DNA of 64,000 bases from Rhizobium sp. N324 (GTDB lineage Bacteria; Pseudomonadota; Alphaproteobacteria; Rhizobiales; Rhizobiaceae). The notes under the pieces were generated by a model. The model did no database searches. It saw only the letters and a list, made by a program, of their open reading frames with translations, and had not been told where the DNA came from. The stretch covers positions 124,001 to 188,000 of the forward strand of contig NZ_CP013635.1 of assembly GCF_001664485.1 (NCBI RefSeq). The letters run 5' to 3'. Below are positions 33,712-42,684 of this stretch, one piece after another. How positions within the stretch are numbered: position 1 is the stretch's first letter; every line of letters begins with the position of its first letter. The position numbers and the translations under genes are program-made.

Positions 33712-34659
33712 ATGTACATACCCACTCTATCCGACATGTTTGAAGCCCATCAGCGCATCAAACCGCACATCCATCGCACGCCTGTCCTTACCTCGACATT
33801 CATCGACACGCTTGCCGGTGCCAATCTGTTTTTTAAATGCGAGAACCTGCAGAAAGCCGGTGCCTTCAAGGCCCGTGGCGCTTCCAATGCGGTCTTTGGC
33901 CTCAGCGAAGAGCAAGCGGCGAGGGGCGTTGCCACCCATTCGTCCGGCAACCATGGCACCTGCCTATCCTATGCCGCCGGGCGCCGAGGAATTCCGTGCA
34001 CCGTCGTCATGCCGCGGACGGCGCCGCAAGCCAAAAAGGACGCGGTGCGGGGCTACGGCGGCCAGGTCGTCGAATGCGAACCGTCGACGTCGTCGCGCGA
34101 GGCGGTTTTCGCCGAGGTCGTCGCCGAAACGGGCGCCGAATTCGTTCATCCCTATAACGACGCCCGCGTCATCGCCGGCCAGGCGACATGCTCGAAGGAG
34201 CTGATAGAGCAGGTCGATGACCTGGACGCGGTGATTGCACCCATCGGCGGCGGCGGCATGGTATCGGGCACCTGCCTGACGCTGACAAATCTTGCGCCAA
34301 GGGTGAAGATCTATGCCGCCGAACCCGAACAGGCCGACGATGCCTATCGTAGCTTCAAGGCCGGACACATCATCGCCGACGACGCGCCCAACACCATCGC
34401 GGACGGTTTGAAAGTTCCGCTGAAAGAGCTGACCTGGCACTTCGTAAAGAACAATGTCAGCGACATCCTCACCGCATCGGAGACTGACATCATCGACGCC
34501 ATGAAGCTCATCTGGAAGCGTATGAAGATCGTCATGGAACCGTCGAGCGCCGTTCCGCTGGCGGCCATTCTGAAGAACAAACACCTGTTTTCCGGCAAGC
34601 GCATCGGCATCATCGTCACCGGCGGCAATGTCGATCTCGACACGTTACCCTGGCAATAA
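33712..34659 (+). CDS. bhcB: Beta-hydroxyaspartate dehydratase
   Basis: This 315-residue fold-type-II PLP enzyme of the threonine/serine dehydratase family has the PLP lysine near K53 (KAGAFKARGA), a substrate loop SSGNHG at 77-82, and the phosphate-binding GGGGM in APIGGGGMVSG. In the cycle it removes water from beta-hydroxyaspartate to give iminosuccinate. Family membership alone would also allow threonine dehydratase or serine racemase. Its position between bhcA and bhcC makes the BhcB reading strong. Confidence 0.9.
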   Translation: MYIPTLSDMFEAHQRIKPHIHRTPVLTSTFIDTLAGANLFFKCENLQKAGAFKARGASNAVFGLSEEQAARGVATHSSGNHGTCLSYAAGRRGIPCTVVMPRTAPQAKKDAVRGYGGQVVECEPSTSSREAVFAEVVAETGAEFVHPYNDARVIAGQATCSKELIEQVDDLDAVIAPIGGGGMVSGTCLTLTNLAPRVKIYAAEPEQADDAYRSFKAGHIIADDAPNTIADGLKVPLKELTWHFVKNNVSDILTASETDIIDAMKLIWKRMKIVMEPSSAVPLAAILKNKHLFSGKRIGIIVTGGNVDLDTLPWQ

Positions 34660-34670
34660 GGGAGAGGTAA

Positions 34671-35834
34671 ATGAACATGCAAGCAAACTTCGACGGCCTT
34701 CAAGTCGGCTATGATGTACCGGCTCTGCCGGGAATGAGTGTCGAGGACATCCAGACGCCGTGTCTGATCCTCGATCTCGACGCGCTGGAGCGAAACATCC
34801 GGAAGATGGGTGACTACGCCAAAGCGCACAATATGCGTCATCGCGCCCATGGCAAGATGCACAAGTCCGTGGACGTCATGCGCCTCCAAGAGCAATTGGG
34901 CGGAGCCATCGGCGTATGCTGCCAAAAAGTGTCCGAAGCGGAGGTCTTCGTCAGAGGCGGGATCCGGGACGTCCTCGTCTCCAACCAGGTGCGCGATCCG
35001 CTGAAGATCGATCGCCTTGCGCGACTTCCCCAGCAGGGCGCCAGGATAATCGTATGCGTCGACGACCCGGACAATGTCGCTGAACTGTCCACCGCAGCCC
35101 AGAAACATGGCACCTCTCTGGATTGCTTCGTTGAAATCGACTGCGGCGCCGGTCGGTGCGGGGTCACCACGAGTTCGGCCGTTGTCGCGCTTGCTCGCGC
35201 TATCGATGCGGCTCCAGGCCTCCGCTTTGCCGGCATCCAGGCCTATCAGGGCGCCATGCAGCACATCGACAAGTATGAAGACCGCAAGCTCAAGCTCGAC
35301 GTCGCCATTGCACAGGTGAAGGACGCCGTCGAAGCTCTGAAGAGCGGCGGCCTGGAGCCTGAACTGGTGAGCGGCGGCGGTACCGGCAGCTACTACTTCG
35401 AGAGCAATTCCGGGGTCTATAACGAGCTGCAATGCGGAAGCTATGCTTTCATGGACGCCGACTACGGGCGCATCCAGGACAAGGACGGCAACCGGATTGA
35501 CAAGGGCGAATGGGAAAACGCGCTCTTTCTGTTGACCACCGTGATGAGCCACGCGAAGGCCGACAAGGCGATTTGCGACGCTGGCCTAAAGTCACAGTCG
35601 GTCGATTCCGGTCTGCCTTTCGTCTATGGCCGCAGCGACGTGAAATATGTCAAATGCACCGACGAACACGGCGTCATCGAAGATCCGCATGGCGTCCTGA
35701 AGATAAACGAGAAGCTTCGTCTTGTTCCCGGCCATTGCGATCCGACCTGCAATGTCCACGACTGGTATGTTGGCGTCCGCAACGGCAAGGTCGAAACACT
35801 TTGGCCGGTATCGGCGAGAGGCAAGGCGTATTGA
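34671..35834 (+). CDS. bhcC: Beta-hydroxyaspartate aldolase
   Basis: This 387-residue enzyme of the D-threonine aldolase/D-serine dehydratase (DSD1) family has PLP-lysine motif HRAHGKMHKS (about K62), a TIM-barrel domain with FVEIDCGAGRCGV, and GGGTGSYYFE. The C-terminal metal site is in PGHCDPTCNVHDWYVG (His and Asp). In the cycle it joins glycine and glyoxylate to beta-hydroxyaspartate. It is 11 bp after bhcB and its TGA is one base before the bhcD ATG. Confidence 0.9.
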   Translation: MNMQANFDGLQVGYDVPALPGMSVEDIQTPCLILDLDALERNIRKMGDYAKAHNMRHRAHGKMHKSVDVMRLQEQLGGAIGVCCQKVSEAEVFVRGGIRDVLVSNQVRDPLKIDRLARLPQQGARIIVCVDDPDNVAELSTAAQKHGTSLDCFVEIDCGAGRCGVTTSSAVVALARAIDAAPGLRFAGIQAYQGAMQHIDKYEDRKLKLDVAIAQVKDAVEALKSGGLEPELVSGGGTGSYYFESNSGVYNELQCGSYAFMDADYGRIQDKDGNRIDKGEWENALFLLTTVMSHAKADKAICDAGLKSQSVDSGLPFVYGRSDVKYVKCTDEHGVIEDPHGVLKINEKLRLVPGHCDPTCNVHDWYVGVRNGKVETLWPVSARGKAY

Positions 35835-35835
35835 G

Positions 35836-36801
35836 ATGATCATCGTTCCAGAGCGCGCAATTGCAGATCTGATTGGATCGGCCGAATGCTTTACCGCTGT
35901 AGAACAGGTGTTCGCCGCCATGGCCAGAAAATCGGCCTATAATTTCCCGGTGGTCCGCGAATCGATAGGATATGCAGATGCGCTCTACGGATTCAAATCG
36001 GGTTTCGACCGGGAGAGCCTCTCTCTCGGTCTGAAATCCGGAGGTTTTTGGCCGAAAAATGCGGAAAAGGGCCTGACCAACCACCAATCGACGGTATTCC
36101 TGTTCGACGCGGACACCGGGCGATGCCGTGCTGTGGTGGGCGGAAATCTGCTGACCGCATTACGGACCGCAGCGGCGTCTGCAATCTCGATCAAATATCT
36201 GGCCCGTGAAGACGCGAAGATCCTCGGCATTATCGGCGCCGGACATCAATCAACCTTCCAGCTAAGGGCAGCAGTCCAGCAGCGAAACTTCGAGAAGGTG
36301 GTTGCCTGGAACTATCATCCGGAAATGCTGACTCGCCTCGAGGACGTTGCGAAAGAGGTCGGCTTACCCTTCGAAGCCGTCGATCTCCACAGGCTCGGAG
36401 CAGAGGCCGACGTGATCATTTCCATAACCTCGTCATTCAGGCCCAGCCTGATGGCCTCCCAGGTTCGTCCAGGCACGCATCTGGCGTGTATGGGAACCGA
36501 TACCAAGGGCAAGCAGGAGGTGGACGCCAAGCTGGTGGCTGCGTCTTCGCTCTTCACCGATGAAGTGGCGCAGGCGATAACCATCGGCGAATGCCAGCAT
36601 GCCATCGCCGCTGGCCTGATCGCTGCAGAAGACATTCTTGAGATTGGCGCTGTCATCACAGGCGAAGAGAAAGGGCGCCGCTCAGCCGACGACATTACCT
36701 TGTTCGACGGAACAGGCGTCGGATTGCAGGATCTTGCGGTGGCCTCGGCTGTCGTCGACCTAGCCGTGTCGAAAGGTGTGGCGATCGAAGTCGACTTCTG
36801 A
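35836..36801 (+). CDS. bhcD: Iminosuccinate reductase (ornithine cyclodeaminase/mu-crystallin family)
   Basis: This 321-residue protein of the ornithine cyclodeaminase family has a Rossmann domain with GIIGAGHQSTFQLRA and the upstream SLGLKSGGFWP and RCRAVVGGNLLTALRTAAASAI segments. BhcD reduces iminosuccinate to L-aspartate with NAD(P)H, closing the cycle. The ATG at 35836 follows the bhcC stop by one base; in-frame longer starts lie inside bhcC. Nothing of the bhc set is missing after it. Confidence 0.9.
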   Translation: MIIVPERAIADLIGSAECFTAVEQVFAAMARKSAYNFPVVRESIGYADALYGFKSGFDRESLSLGLKSGGFWPKNAEKGLTNHQSTVFLFDADTGRCRAVVGGNLLTALRTAAASAISIKYLAREDAKILGIIGAGHQSTFQLRAAVQQRNFEKVVAWNYHPEMLTRLEDVAKEVGLPFEAVDLHRLGAEADVIISITSSFRPSLMASQVRPGTHLACMGTDTKGKQEVDAKLVAASSLFTDEVAQAITIGECQHAIAAGLIAAEDILEIGAVITGEEKGRRSADDITLFDGTGVGLQDLAVASAVVDLAVSKGVAIEVDF

Positions 36802-37121
36802 TCGGCGGCGGTCATCCGTAGGCGCAAACTCCTCGTCAAGACTGAGCAGATAGCCGACAAACTCTATCGAGCCGCAGCGTTTCCGCAACAGAGATTGTTC
36901 GAGAGGGATCGGTTCCGGATCCCTTATGTTCGCGAACCAGCATGAGGTTTTTCCGGGATTTTGCGGCATCGATTAACAGACTGCAGGATAACATTCGCCT
37001 TCAGGCCGATGCTCCGCTCATTGGTTGCTTCCTCGCTCTATCCCCGAGCTTGCCATCGCTGGACTGCAGAAGGAAACTCGGCCGACCTCAGTCAGCCGAG
37101 CCGGGTGCGCGGCTGGACCTG
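36802..37121. other. Convergent intergenic region, no gene
   Basis: About 320 bp lie between bhcD and the end of the chemoreceptor gene. I see no convincing coding sequence. The one structure is a 7-bp stem, AGGGATC with GATCCCT (36904-36924, 7-nt loop), a possible weak terminator. Confidence 0.5.
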
Positions 37122-39257
37122 CTACGATGCCAACGCGTATTGTTGAGCACCGTATGCATTGAAGCTGCGGGTCTTGAATTGGCGAACCAACGTGGCAAGC
37201 CTTTCTGTTTCTTGGGTCAGACTCTGTGCGGCCGCAGTCGTCTGCTCGACCATGGCTGCATTCTGCTGCGTCACCTTGTCCATCTGATCGCCGGCGGCTG
37301 AAACCTCCCGCAAGCTGAGCGCCTGCTCGCGAGCCGATACGGCGATCTCGGAGACGGTGGCGCTCATCGCGCCAACCTGCATGACAATCTGCTTCAACGA
37401 CACACCGGACTCGCCGACGAGTTGTACTCCTGCTTCAACTTGACCAGACGAGGTCGAGATGAGTTGCTTGATCTCCTTGGCGGCAGTGGCGGATCGCTGA
37501 GCCAACTCCCGCACTTCCTGCGCAACGACAGCAAAGCCTTTGCCCGCTTCGCCGGCCCTGGCCGCCTCGACCCCTGCGTTGAGCGCGAGCAAATTTGTCT
37601 GAAAGGCGATTTCATCGATCACGCCGATGATATTGCCGATCCGTGACGACGAATTCTGGATTTCATTCATGGCGACGATTGCACGCCTGACGATTTCACC
37701 GCCTTTTTCGGCATTGGTACGTGCCGTTGCGACTGCCTCCTGAGCACGACTTGCGCCCTCAGCCGTTCCGTTGACGCCCCGGGTGACATCTCCAAGGGCG
37801 GCAACCGTTTCTTCGAGCGAGGCAGCCTGCTGTTCCGTACGGCGAGCAAGATCGTTCGATGCCATGGAAATTTCGTCGAGCCCGGACCTGATGGTGCCGA
37901 CAGTCTGCACGACGGCACCGAAGACCTCTTCCAAGCTGGCCACCGAATCGTTGAAACGATCGAGGATTGCGGTGTAGCGCACGTCGACGTGTCCGACTCT
38001 TGCGGTAAGATCGCCAGATGAGAGCGCGTCCAATCCCTTCGAAATTTCGTGGAAGGCATGCTCCATCGCATCGGTATCGGTCAGGCGTTCGGCTTCTTGC
38101 CGCAGGCGTTGTTCTTCGGCCGCAAGGCGCACGGCATTGGTCTCCGCGACCATTTTTGCGCGTCCTGTTTCCTGGAAGACCTTCAGGGAACGTGCCATTG
38201 CGCCAAGTTCATGACGGTTTTCGGCTCCTTCGAAAAGCGTCAGCTCTTCCCCATGGGCGAGTTTTTCCATCGACCAAGCCATCTTACGAACCGCGCCGGC
38301 AATCAGCCGGCCCAAATAATAGGACAGCACGAGACCAAGGATGATGAGAGCAGCGCTGATGACCAGCGTCAGCCGCGATGCCGCAAAAACCGTTGTCTCA
38401 ACCGAGCCATCCAACGTCTTTTGCGTGCCCGAGACGGTGGCCTGCAAAGACTTGAATCCAGTCAATATTTTGGGGGCAAGTTCATTCAGTTCCGTCTCCC
38501 GGACGCGCTTTGTCTCCAGCAGGACGTCTCTCATTTCTCCGAGGCGAGCGGTATAATTCTGCATGAGCTGAGCGGCACCCTCGAGGCGTTTTTGCTGCAG
38601 CGCATTCTTTGCCGTCTTGGCCGCGCCGTCATTGAGGTCGAGGGCATCGTTGAGTGCGGCTTGGGCGATATCGTAAGCTCCAAGATCACCGGAATGAGCA
38701 AAACGCTCCGAATAGTAAAGGCTCCGATTTATTGCTTCCAATGTTGTCGACGTGGCATGCATCAGTTGCAGGTCGTTTTAACGCCAAGCGCTACGCAGAA
38801 TATCGTTGAGCGCGGCGCTCGTCCAAGGGCCGAATTCGGTGACTTTGGAGATCAGCAAAATGCGTCTGGCTTGCAAGGAGACGATCTTGTCGAAGGCCTT
38901 GCTGTAGGCGCCAACCTCCTCGCGGATTTCAGCCATGCCGGTTAGGAGATCCTGGTTGCCGGCAAAACGCGGATCGTTCGCCTCAAATGCGCCAACACCG
39001 GCCTTAAGACGCTCGACAAGCGCCTGCGTCGGATTGGAGCGGAACGCCTCGGCCGACATTTGGATGTCGTGCAGCTGGTCGCTGTACTCGGAGATTCCAA
39101 GACTTTCGCCAACCGTCTTGCGGTAGGAGGAAAATATGTAAGAGAGCTCGCTCATACCCGATATGACATTGATGGATAGCAGGCCCATGAAGAGAATAAG
39201 CGGCAAGAAGCCGACCGTGATTTGTGCACGGATGCCAAGTTTGTTCCAGAAATGCAT
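37122..39257 (-). pseudogene. Methyl-accepting chemotaxis protein interrupted by one in-frame stop
   Basis: Read from the ATG at 39257, the gene codes for 159 residues with a first membrane helix (QITVGFLPLILFMGLLSINVI) and part of a helical periplasmic domain, then hits TAA at 38780-38778. The same frame continues without shift for another 551 codons: rest of the sensor domain, second membrane helix ([21 protein letters not shown]), HAMP, and the signalling hairpin [23 protein letters not shown] single CAA-to-TAA change would explain it. A Met six codons on (38762) could restart a protein with only the second helix. It lies 18 bp after the binding-protein gene, probably its co-receptor. A sequencing error is possible. 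Confidence 0.82.
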
Positions 39258-39274
39258 GATAGATCCTCACAGGC

Positions 39275-40204
39275 TCACTGGCTCTTCGGCAGGTAACGCG
39301 CGATGTTTTGGGGTGTGACGAGTTCGAACGGAATGTAGTTTTCCCGGGGAACCTTTTCGCCGCGCATGAGCTTGACGGCAGCATCCACGGCACCGGCGCC
39401 TTGTCCGGCTGCATTTTGGAAAACAGTGACGGCAAGATCGCCCGCAGCCATTTCAGCCAAAGCGTCATCGATGGCATCGATGCCGGCAACCACCACCTCC
39501 TTCATGGGAATGCCGTTCCGCTTCAGTGCGCGAATGGCGCCGAGCGCCATGTCGTCATTGTTTGCGATGACGGCGTCGAATTTGACGCCGGCGGAGAGCC
39601 ATTCCTGGACTTGGGCGTCCGCGAACTCTGGCGACCAGTAAGCTGTCTGGCGTTCGACCACCTTTAGATCCTTGCACGCCGACGTCGCAATGACATCGTC
39701 GATATCCGTGGTGCGGGCCCGGGCCGCGGCATGGAAGGGCTCGCCGATCAGTACGGCGACTCGTCCTTTTCCGTTGAGAAGTCTGCAAACCTCCTTGGCT
39801 TGCAACGTCCCCGATTCCTTCTCATCTGAAGCGACCACCGCCTGGTTTTCCGGTAAGTCGGCGACATTGGCAGGGACATTATTCACATAAACCAGAGGAA
39901 TTCCGGCACTGGCGGCGATCGGCGTCAATTGTGCCCCGAGATCGCCATCGGAGAGCAGGACGATGAGGGCATCGACCTTGTCGGCGACGAGTTCCTGGAT
40001 CTGCTTCTTTTGCAGATCATTGTCGCCCTTGGCATTCTGAGTGACCACCTTTAATCCGGCCTTGTCCTTCGCATGCGACAGTAGTCCGTTCAAAAGGGTG
40101 GTGTTGAATTTATCGAGATCGGCGACCGAGACGCCGAGAGTTTCACTTTGCGCAACCGATGTAATCGTTATCATTAGCAATGCAGAAATAATGACGCTCT
40201 TCAT
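39275..40204 (-). CDS. RbsB-like periplasmic sugar-binding protein, probable chemosensory partner
   Basis: This 309-residue binding protein has signal peptide MKSVIISALLMITITSVAQS and the ribose/autoinducer-2 fold pattern ([58 protein letters not shown]). It is a paralogue of the protein at 18717, with matching QAKEVCR, DLAVTVFQNAAGQGAGAVDAAVKLMRGEKV and a C-terminal YLPK. The ATG at 40204 has GTGAGGA upstream; longer starts add residues in front of the signal. No transporter genes adjoin it; instead a chemoreceptor gene follows. Its upstream region carries the same twin operator as the 15.5 kb operon, 135 bp before the ATG. Confidence 0.88.
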   Translation of the reverse strand: MKSVIISALLMITITSVAQSETLGVSVADLDKFNTTLLNGLLSHAKDKAGLKVVTQNAKGDNDLQKKQIQELVADKVDALIVLLSDGDLGAQLTPIAASAGIPLVYVNNVPANVADLPENQAVVASDEKESGTLQAKEVCRLLNGKGRVAVLIGEPFHAAARARTTDIDDVIATSACKDLKVVERQTAYWSPEFADAQVQEWLSAGVKFDAVIANNDDMALGAIRALKRNGIPMKEVVVAGIDAIDDALAEMAAGDLAVTVFQNAAGQGAGAVDAAVKLMRGEKVPRENYIPFELVTPQNIARYLPKSQ

Positions 40205-40338
40205 GTCCTCACCCAAAATAACCGCTAGCAAAAGGAGCTTCAGCAATTTTAGTGAAAATTGATTTAACGGAAACCACGGGCGACTCCGAAAAAGAAAGGC
40301 GATCGTTGTCATCGCAATCTTGGACAAGTCAAATACGA

Positions 40339-40384
40339 TGTAATCGTTGACATTCCGCAATTGCCGTGTTTGTATACGTTAACA
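40339..40384. promoter_or_regulatory. Second copy of the twin LacI-family operator
   Basis: TGTAATCGTTGACA (40339-40352) and TGTATACGTTAACA (40371-40384) are the same two 14-mers, in the same order and 32-bp pitch, as at 15406-15451, while the spacer between them differs. TTGACA and TGTATA inside them form a rightward promoter with an 18-bp spacer. The nearest gene is the leftward binding protein at 40204. Confidence 0.72.
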
Positions 40385-41130
40385 TAAGAATCGAGTGGGC
40401 TACTGTACTCCCCACAAGCCAACACCGTTTTGGGATCGAGACTTCGGCCATAGCAACTGAGGGGCGTGTGATCCGAGACGGCTGCAGTTCGTGAGACGGA
40501 GCAACCCAGTCGCGACCCGCCAGCATTTGCTGACCGTTGGAATGAAACCGGGAAGCTCCGGCAATTTGTCACCAACGCACCCCAACTCGCGTTTGGAGCA
40601 TCAAGCTCATAAAGGATGTGGCTTAGATAGTGGAGGCCGTATGACCATGAAGAGAATTGATAGTGAGATTCGGGTTTGCGATTTGGAGGCGCTTTATCGG
40701 CCCCTGGCGCTGAAGGCTGTGGTCGCTGCCTATTGTATTCGTTCTAAAATCGATCATTGCGACTCTCGCAACACGAAACCCTATCAATTTAACTCGCGAT
40801 TCCACGGTAGCGCCGAACAAGAACGTTAGACAGCTATCCCAAAGTTCCATTTATCGGCCGGTGGCGGCATTTGATGATGTGAGGCTCATATCTTTCCATG
40901 ACTGGAGGGAAAGACTGTTAGGCCCCACGCTGCTGGGACATCTTAAGGCGGCAAGGTTTCACGAGGCCTGCAATCTGCTATCCCTCGACAGCAGCGCCGC
41001 TGGACAAGCCAGAGGCCACCAGAGTTCACAACCCAGTGAAATCAAAGGCATGGGCGGAACCGTCGGCTTACCCTGATATGTTCCATAAGCTATCTTATGC
41101 AACAGACTACTGTAGAGGCTATTTAGTAAT
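40385..41130. other. Intergenic region left of the IS island, mostly without genes
   Basis: No known gene is recognisable in about 745 bp. A 62-residue reading frame at 40641-40829 (+) has GGAGG 4 nt before its ATG but resembles nothing I know and is listed only as possible. The stretch may be debris left by insertions. Confidence 0.45.
40641..40829 (+). CDS. Possible small protein, unknown
   Basis: A 62-residue frame, MTMKRIDSEIRVCDLEALYR..., follows GGAGG by 4 nt and lies downstream of the rightward promoter inside the operator at 40339-40384. It has no membrane segment and no motif I recognise. Composition is less GC-rich than its surroundings, and it may be chance. Confidence 0.2.
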   Translation: MTMKRIDSEIRVCDLEALYRPLALKAVVAAYCIRSKIDHCDSRNTKPYQFNSRFHGSAEQER

Positions 41131-41251
41131 GCGACAGTTGGGCCAGTTAGAGATGCGACAATCTCGCCTCTCGACAACTGGTCAATGCCAATGTCGGGAG
41201 CAAGGATGACGACCTTCAGCCTGGTCGAGACCATGAGCGGTCGGAGTCGTC

Positions 41252-42673
41252 ATGTCCTTTATGATCACTATGTCGCAGAAAGAATTGCATCGCCTCGAAC
41301 TCATCCAGAAGATCCGTGACGAACGCCTGAGCGTTGTGCAGGCCGCCGAACGGCTCGACCTCAGTCGAAGTCAGGTCCATCGGCTGCTGCAGGCCTATGA
41401 CCGGGATGGTCCGGCCGGGCTTGTTTCCAAGAAGCGATCGCGACCGAGCAACCGGCGCCATAGCGAGGAGTTTCGCAATGCGGCGCTGAATCTGATCCGT
41501 GAACGCTATCTGGATTTCGGTCCGACGCTGGCGCGTGAGAAGCTGATCGAGCTGCACCGGATCTCGGTCGCCAAGGAGACCCTGCGGCAATGGATGACCG
41601 AGGCCGGCATCTGGGTCTCGCGTCGGGAACGCAAGAAGCGGGTTTTCCAGCCACGCGGCCGACGTGATTGCTTTGGCGAACTGGTACAGATCGATGGCTC
41701 GCATCACTGGTGGTTCGAGAACCGTGGGCCCAAATGCGCCCTGCTCGTCTATATCGACGACGCCACCGGCAAGCTGCTGCATCTACGGTTTGCCGGCTCG
41801 GAGAACACCTTCGACTATCTGCACGCGACCAAGGCCTATCTGCAGCAATGGGGCAAACCGCTGGCCTTCTACAGTGACAAGCACGGCGTCTTTCGTTCGA
41901 CCCATGCGTCGGAGAAGGACCGGACGAGCGGCCTGACACAATTCGGCCGCGCGCTTTATGAGCTGAACATCGACATCATCTGTGCCAATACCCCGCAGGC
42001 CAAAGGCCGCGTCGAACGTGCGAACCAGACACTGCAGGATCGGCTGGTCAAGGAAATGCGGCTGCGCGGCATCGACACGATCGAGGAAGCCAACGCCTAT
42101 GCGCCTGAGTTCATTGCGGATTTCAACGCGCGTTTTGGCAAACAGCCGCGTAATCCGAAGGACATGCACCGGCCGTTGGCCGACCACGAGAACCTCGATG
42201 GCGCCATGTGCCGCAAGGAAGTTCGCACGCTGTCGCAGGCTTTGACGCTGCGCTATGACAAGGTGCTGTTCATCCTTGATCCGACAGATCTTTCCAGGTC
42301 CCTGGCGGGTAAGAAGGTCGTCGTTTGCGACTATCCGGACGGGCGCCTCGAGATCATGCACGAGAGCTTTGCCCTGCCCTACCGAACCTTTGACACGTTA
42401 CGCTCCGTGCATCGCGCCGAGGTCGTCGATAACAAGCGGTTGGACGACATGCTGTCTGTTGTCGCCGAGCTGCAGGCTGGGCGGGAGCAGCAGCGCAGCA
42501 AGGGCGGACCACGGCGAACTGGGCAGACGGACCATATGTTCGGCATTCGCGATGGCAGCACGGGGAACGGCTACCAGAAGCGTGGACGCAAGCCGAGAAC
42601 GGATTACATGAACGATCCGGCGGTGATCGCACGGCGGGAGAAAGCGTTATTGAGGCAGCCGGCTGCGGAATAA
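41252..42673 (+). CDS. ISNCY family transposase
   Basis: This 473-residue transposase has an N-terminal helix-turn-helix (KIRDERLSVVQAAERLDLSRSQVHRLLQAYDRDG) and an integrase-like DDE core: first Asp in VQIDGSHHWWFE, second in FYSDKHGVFR, and Glu in KGRVERANQTLQDRL. The C-terminus is basic. Length and motifs match ISNCY-group transposases common in rhizobia. The ATG at 41252 lies about 120 bp inside the left end. The gene appears intact. Confidence 0.88.
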   Translation: MSFMITMSQKELHRLELIQKIRDERLSVVQAAERLDLSRSQVHRLLQAYDRDGPAGLVSKKRSRPSNRRHSEEFRNAALNLIRERYLDFGPTLAREKLIELHRISVAKETLRQWMTEAGIWVSRRERKKRVFQPRGRRDCFGELVQIDGSHHWWFENRGPKCALLVYIDDATGKLLHLRFAGSENTFDYLHATKAYLQQWGKPLAFYSDKHGVFRSTHASEKDRTSGLTQFGRALYELNIDIICANTPQAKGRVERANQTLQDRLVKEMRLRGIDTIEEANAYAPEFIADFNARFGKQPRNPKDMHRPLADHENLDGAMCRKEVRTLSQALTLRYDKVLFILDPTDLSRSLAGKKVVVCDYPDGRLEIMHESFALPYRTFDTLRSVHRAEVVDNKRLDDMLSVVAELQAGREQQRSKGGPRRTGQTDHMFGIRDGSTGNGYQKRGRKPRTDYMNDPAVIARREKALLRQPAAE

Positions 42674-42684
42674 AGGGCGTCAAT

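Noticed and set aside
37122..38762. Treating the downstream part of the chemoreceptor as an independent cytoplasmic-type receptor gene
   Set aside because: The part upstream of the stop is in the same frame and supplies the missing first membrane helix and sensor half, so one interrupted gene is the simpler reading.
40491..40829. A 112-residue gene starting at 40491
   Set aside because: The first 50 residues lack a ribosome site and any likeness to known proteins; only the shorter form from 40641 has a plausible ribosome site.
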